This document shows positions 5,982 to 6,142 of a DNA stretch of 6,142 nucleotides, in pieces. The notes beneath the pieces were generated by a model that did no database searches, was not told where the DNA came from, and saw nothing but the letters and a program-made list of their open reading frames with translations. Within the stretch, counting starts at the first letter, position 1; each line of letters begins with the position of its first letter. Origin of the DNA: Bacillota bacterium (GTDB taxonomy: Bacteria; Bacillota; Clostridia; Christensenellales; CAG-138); assembly GCA_023461495.1 (NCBI GenBank), contig JAEYLA010000094.1:1-6142 (forward strand). The letters run 5' to 3'. A program made the position numbers and the translations under genes.

Positions 5982-6017
5982 ACAGGCACATGTTTGCATA
6001 TGCAAACATGTACCTGT
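5982..6017. promoter_or_regulatory. 36-bp near-perfect palindrome between divergent promoters, candidate operator
   Basis: The core at 5988-6011 is a perfect 24-bp palindrome with no spacer (half-site ACATGTTTGCAT). One mismatched pair (5987/6012) separates it from outer arms ACAGG (5982-5986) and CCTGT (6013-6017), giving 17 of 18 pairs matched. It lies about 23 bp upstream of the expected -35 position of the leftward promoter and 39 bp upstream of the -35 of the rightward promoter. That suits a shared dimeric or tetrameric regulator. On the plus strand it is followed by A and five T, so a terminator for plus-strand read-through is the alternative, but no plus-strand gene lies nearby upstream. 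Confidence 0.6.
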
Positions 6018-6056
6018 ATTTTTATAAGCAAATTTTGATATTTGGGGATTTTTTTC

Positions 6057-6084
6057 TTGACTTTTTCCGTATATGACTTACAAT
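6057..6084 (+). promoter_or_regulatory. Sigma-A promoter facing right (gene outside window)
   Basis: TTGACT (6057-6062) and TACAAT (6079-6084) are separated by 16 bases. Each matches five of six consensus bases, and the upstream DNA is A/T-rich. A second TACAAT at 6084-6089 would need a 21-base spacer and is less likely. Transcription would begin near 6091. Confidence 0.7.
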
Positions 6085-6093
6085 ACAATGCAA

Positions 6094-6128
6094 GCGCACT
6101 TTAGCACATAACAGTGATAAAGTGCCGC
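6094..6128 (+). promoter_or_regulatory. 5'-leader hairpin at the start of the rightward transcript
   Basis: GCACTTT (6096-6102) pairs with AAAGTGC (6119-6125). The stem extends inward with CAC (6105-6107) and GTG (6114-6116) across a mismatch, and outward with GC/GC past one bulged C. It begins at the predicted transcript start and ends 5 bases before the ribosome site. It could stabilise the mRNA or be an operator dyad just after the promoter. No known riboswitch is recognised. Confidence 0.45.
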
Positions 6129-6133
6129 AGAAT

Positions 6134-6141
6134 GGAAAGGA
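6134..6141 (+). promoter_or_regulatory. Ribosome site of a gene starting beyond the right edge
   Basis: GGAAAGGA stands about 45 bases after the predicted start of the rightward transcript and ends one base before the window edge. It therefore probably serves a start codon a few bases outside. Confidence 0.5.
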
Positions 6142-6142
6142 T

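Noticed and set aside
5873..6088. 72-codon N-terminal extension of DUF554 from ATG 6088
   Set aside because: It lacks a ribosome site, does not resemble the family, and covers the palindrome and the extended -10 promoter. ATG 5872 has AAGGA at 8 bases and the expected N-terminus.
1..6142. CRISPR array, tRNA, rRNA, insertion sequence or attachment site
   Set aside because: No regularly spaced repeats, no cloverleaf with a CCA-proximal arm, no transposase or terminal inverted repeats were seen on either strand.

Overview
The window looks like a chromosomal segment of a moderately GC-rich (about half G+C by eye) low-GC-lineage Gram-positive bacterium, most likely a gut-type member of the Clostridia. 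The evidence is Shine-Dalgarno sites such as GGGAGGAAGG, sigma-A-like promoters, a DUF554 membrane protein, and a secreted DUF5050-like protein with a Ser/Ala/Gly-rich linker. The genus is not determinable; a Christensenella-like organism would fit, but that is a guess.

Layout, left to right. Positions 3-1220 (+) hold the 3' part of a gene for an extracytoplasmic beta-propeller-like (DUF5050-type) protein whose N-terminus lies outside the window. It ends in a good intrinsic terminator (1249-1274). A gap of about 500 bp with no convincing gene follows (1275-1779). It contains several small hairpins and a short direct repeat, and separates two convergent genes.

The central feature is a 1099-codon minus-strand gene (5079 to 1780). 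It encodes a fusion of an endonuclease Q-type PHP nuclease with zinc ribbon (about residues 1-424) to a UvrD/PcrA/Rep-type SF1A DNA helicase (about 471-1099), joined by a Lys/Pro/Ala-rich linker. A candidate sliding-clamp-binding motif (QMSFF) sits exactly at the end of the nuclease half, and a second, weaker candidate (QTSFL) sits at the protein's C-terminus. The simplest reading is a single-chain repair enzyme for deaminated or abasic DNA, with damage-specific nicking and strand unwinding in one polypeptide, possibly tethered to the replication clamp.

Upstream of it on the same strand lies a 228-aa DUF554 (YqgA/YdfK-like) membrane protein (5872 to 5186). The 106-bp spacer holds a consensus -10 box and an unusually strong ribosome site that serves a seven-codon mini-ORF. 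The right end (5873-6142) is a divergent regulatory region. It has an extended -10 promoter for DUF554, a 36-bp near-perfect palindrome, a sigma-A promoter facing right, a 5'-leader hairpin, and the ribosome site of a gene that starts just outside the window.
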